From Gammaproteobacteria bacterium (GTDB taxonomy: Bacteria > Pseudomonadota > Gammaproteobacteria > Pseudomonadales > Azotimanducaceae): DNA of 7,286 bases. A program made the position numbers and the translations under genes. The stretch spans positions 1 through 7,286 of the forward strand of contig VXNE01000027.1 in the NCBI GenBank assembly GCA_009840715.1, given 5' to 3'. Within the stretch, counting starts at the first letter, position 1. Every line of letters begins with the position of its first letter. Of this stretch, positions 6,523 to 7,286 are shown one piece after another. Under the pieces are notes generated by a model, which ran no database searches, was not told the DNA's origin, and was given only the letters and a program-made list of their open reading frames with translations.

Positions 6523-7286
6523 TCATGGATGGCGTAGCCGCCCGGCGATGCCGCGTAGCGTCTCCGCCAACCCGCTTCGCCGCTTCTCTGCGATCTCCCC
6601 GCCGGCGCCGGTTCCGACCGACGCCGCCAACGTATCGAGCCGATCGGCCAGCTCCGGGTCACTTGCCTCTTCCCGCAGCGCCGCGGCCGCCAGGTCGAGC
6701 GCCGCATCGAGATCCGCCAGGGACGCTTCGTCGAACGCGTTGTCGCGCGCCAGTTGGTCGACATACGCGCGGGCCACCACCGGTTCGGCCGGCCAGTCGT
6801 AGCTTCGTTGCTGCTGGGGATTGAACTCCCGGCCCTGGTCGGCGAGTACCGCCGCGGCAATCTCGTTCGCCGAGAGGAAGTCGCTCGGCAGGAGCGACAG
6901 CACGTCGATCCCGCGGAGGATCTCGGTCCCGTAGATCCTCCCTTCGTACCAGTACGCGGACCAGTATCCGCCGAGGGTCAACTGTTCCTCGTCGACGGGG
7001 CCGCGGTCGAAGTAGGCGATCTCCACCGGCTTGGCCGAATCGGTGAAGTCGAGCACGGAGATGCCCCCCTGGTACCAGGCCTGGACGAAGATGTCGCGCC
7101 CCGGCACCGGCACCACGGATCCGTTGTGCGCCACGCAGTTCTCCTGCTCGTCCTGCGGCGCCGGCATCTTGTAGTAGCTCCTGAACTCGAGCTTCCCGTC
7201 GACGATGTCGTAGATGGCGTTGGCGCCCCAGTCGAGCGGGTCGTAGGCGCGGCAGCGCGGCATCATGCCGCCGCCCCACTCGTCGG
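6523..7286 (-). CDS. LVIVD-repeat protein, C-terminal part (5' end outside window)
   Basis: The frame is open to the right edge, so the ATG at 7266 is internal: DEWGGG precedes it in frame. About 253 residues are visible. The first part has the beta-propeller-like pattern of LVIVD-repeat proteins: DIFVQAWYQGGISVLDFTD followed by P-x-EIAYFDRG (motif AWYQGG near 7065-7082), then a second repeat-like unit, RIYGTEILRGIDVLSL. Two Cys are visible (PRC and ENC), which might pair if the protein is exported. From about 6800 down to 6523 the sequence is helical and rich in Ala, Asp and Glu, ending in an Arg-rich tail. Proteins of this type are often exported and of unknown function; the N-terminus is missing, so a signal peptide cannot be checked. 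It is the first visible gene of the minus-strand operon. Confidence 0.85.
   Translation of the reverse strand, partial: DEWGGGMMPRCRAYDPLDWGANAIYDIVDGKLEFRSYYKMPAPQDEQENCVAHNGSVVPVPGRDIFVQAWYQGGISVLDFTDSAKPVEIAYFDRGPVDEEQLTLGGYWSAYWYEGRIYGTEILRGIDVLSLLPSDFLSANEIAAAVLADQGREFNPQQQRSYDWPAEPVVARAYVDQLARDNAFDEASLADLDAALDLAAAALREEASDPELADRLDTLAASVGTGAGGEIAEKRRSGLAETLRGIAGRLRHP

Noticed and set aside
6516..6860. N-terminal 115-residue extension of the serine hydrolase frame
   Set aside because: It is Arg- and Trp-rich low-quality sequence lying over the well-supported LVIVD gene in another frame. Homology-like sequence begins only after ATG 6515.
7264..7266. ATG at 7266 as the start of the LVIVD-repeat protein
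   Set aside because: The frame continues to the window edge with family-like DEWGGG immediately upstream, so the ATG is internal.

Overview
The window is GC-rich, gene-dense bacterial DNA. Almost every base is coding, and no gap between genes exceeds about 115 bases. It looks like a high-GC proteobacterium. The LVIVD-repeat protein, class C beta-lactamase-like hydrolase, TauD dioxygenase and S9 peptidase are a mix often seen in marine or soil gammaproteobacterial genomes. This is an inference from protein style; no taxonomic marker is present. I see no rRNA, tRNA, CRISPR array, insertion sequence or phage gene.

Left part (1-3341): three hydrolase genes. At the left edge lies the C-terminal end of a plus-strand alpha/beta hydrolase, which appears to be frameshifted at a run of five T. 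It meets, tail to tail, a complete minus-strand paralogue (308-1222) with a signal peptide and a TTG start backed by a strong Shine-Dalgarno sequence. The two stop codons lie inside one perfect 18-bp palindrome. A 115-bp divergent promoter region separates the paralogue from a plus-strand S9 (prolyl oligopeptidase family) peptidase, 1338-3341, with an intact Ser-Asp-His triad and no signal peptide.

Right part (3344-7286): four minus-strand genes packed as an operon and read from right to left. They are the 3' part of an LVIVD-repeat protein, a serine beta-lactamase-like hydrolase (413 aa from the start chosen here), an enlarged TauD/TfdA-type Fe(II)/2-oxoglutarate dioxygenase, and a small cupin resembling cysteine (thiol) dioxygenase. 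The stop-to-start gaps are 7, 9 and 7 nt, which suggests cotranscription and coupled translation. Its promoter lies outside the window. The operon converges on the S9 peptidase gene with only 2 nt between stop codons.

Functionally the window looks like a small catabolic or tailoring locus: hydrolases that could open esters or amides, followed by two different non-haem iron oxygenases. Pairing a 2-oxoglutarate dioxygenase with a thiol-dioxygenase-like cupin suggests oxidation of a small, possibly sulfur-containing, substrate. That link is inference; no substrate can be read from the sequence. I do not see strong evidence of a wholly new defence or mobile system. The most unusual points are the inverted hydrolase paralogues with their shared palindromic stop region, and the coupled dioxygenase pair.
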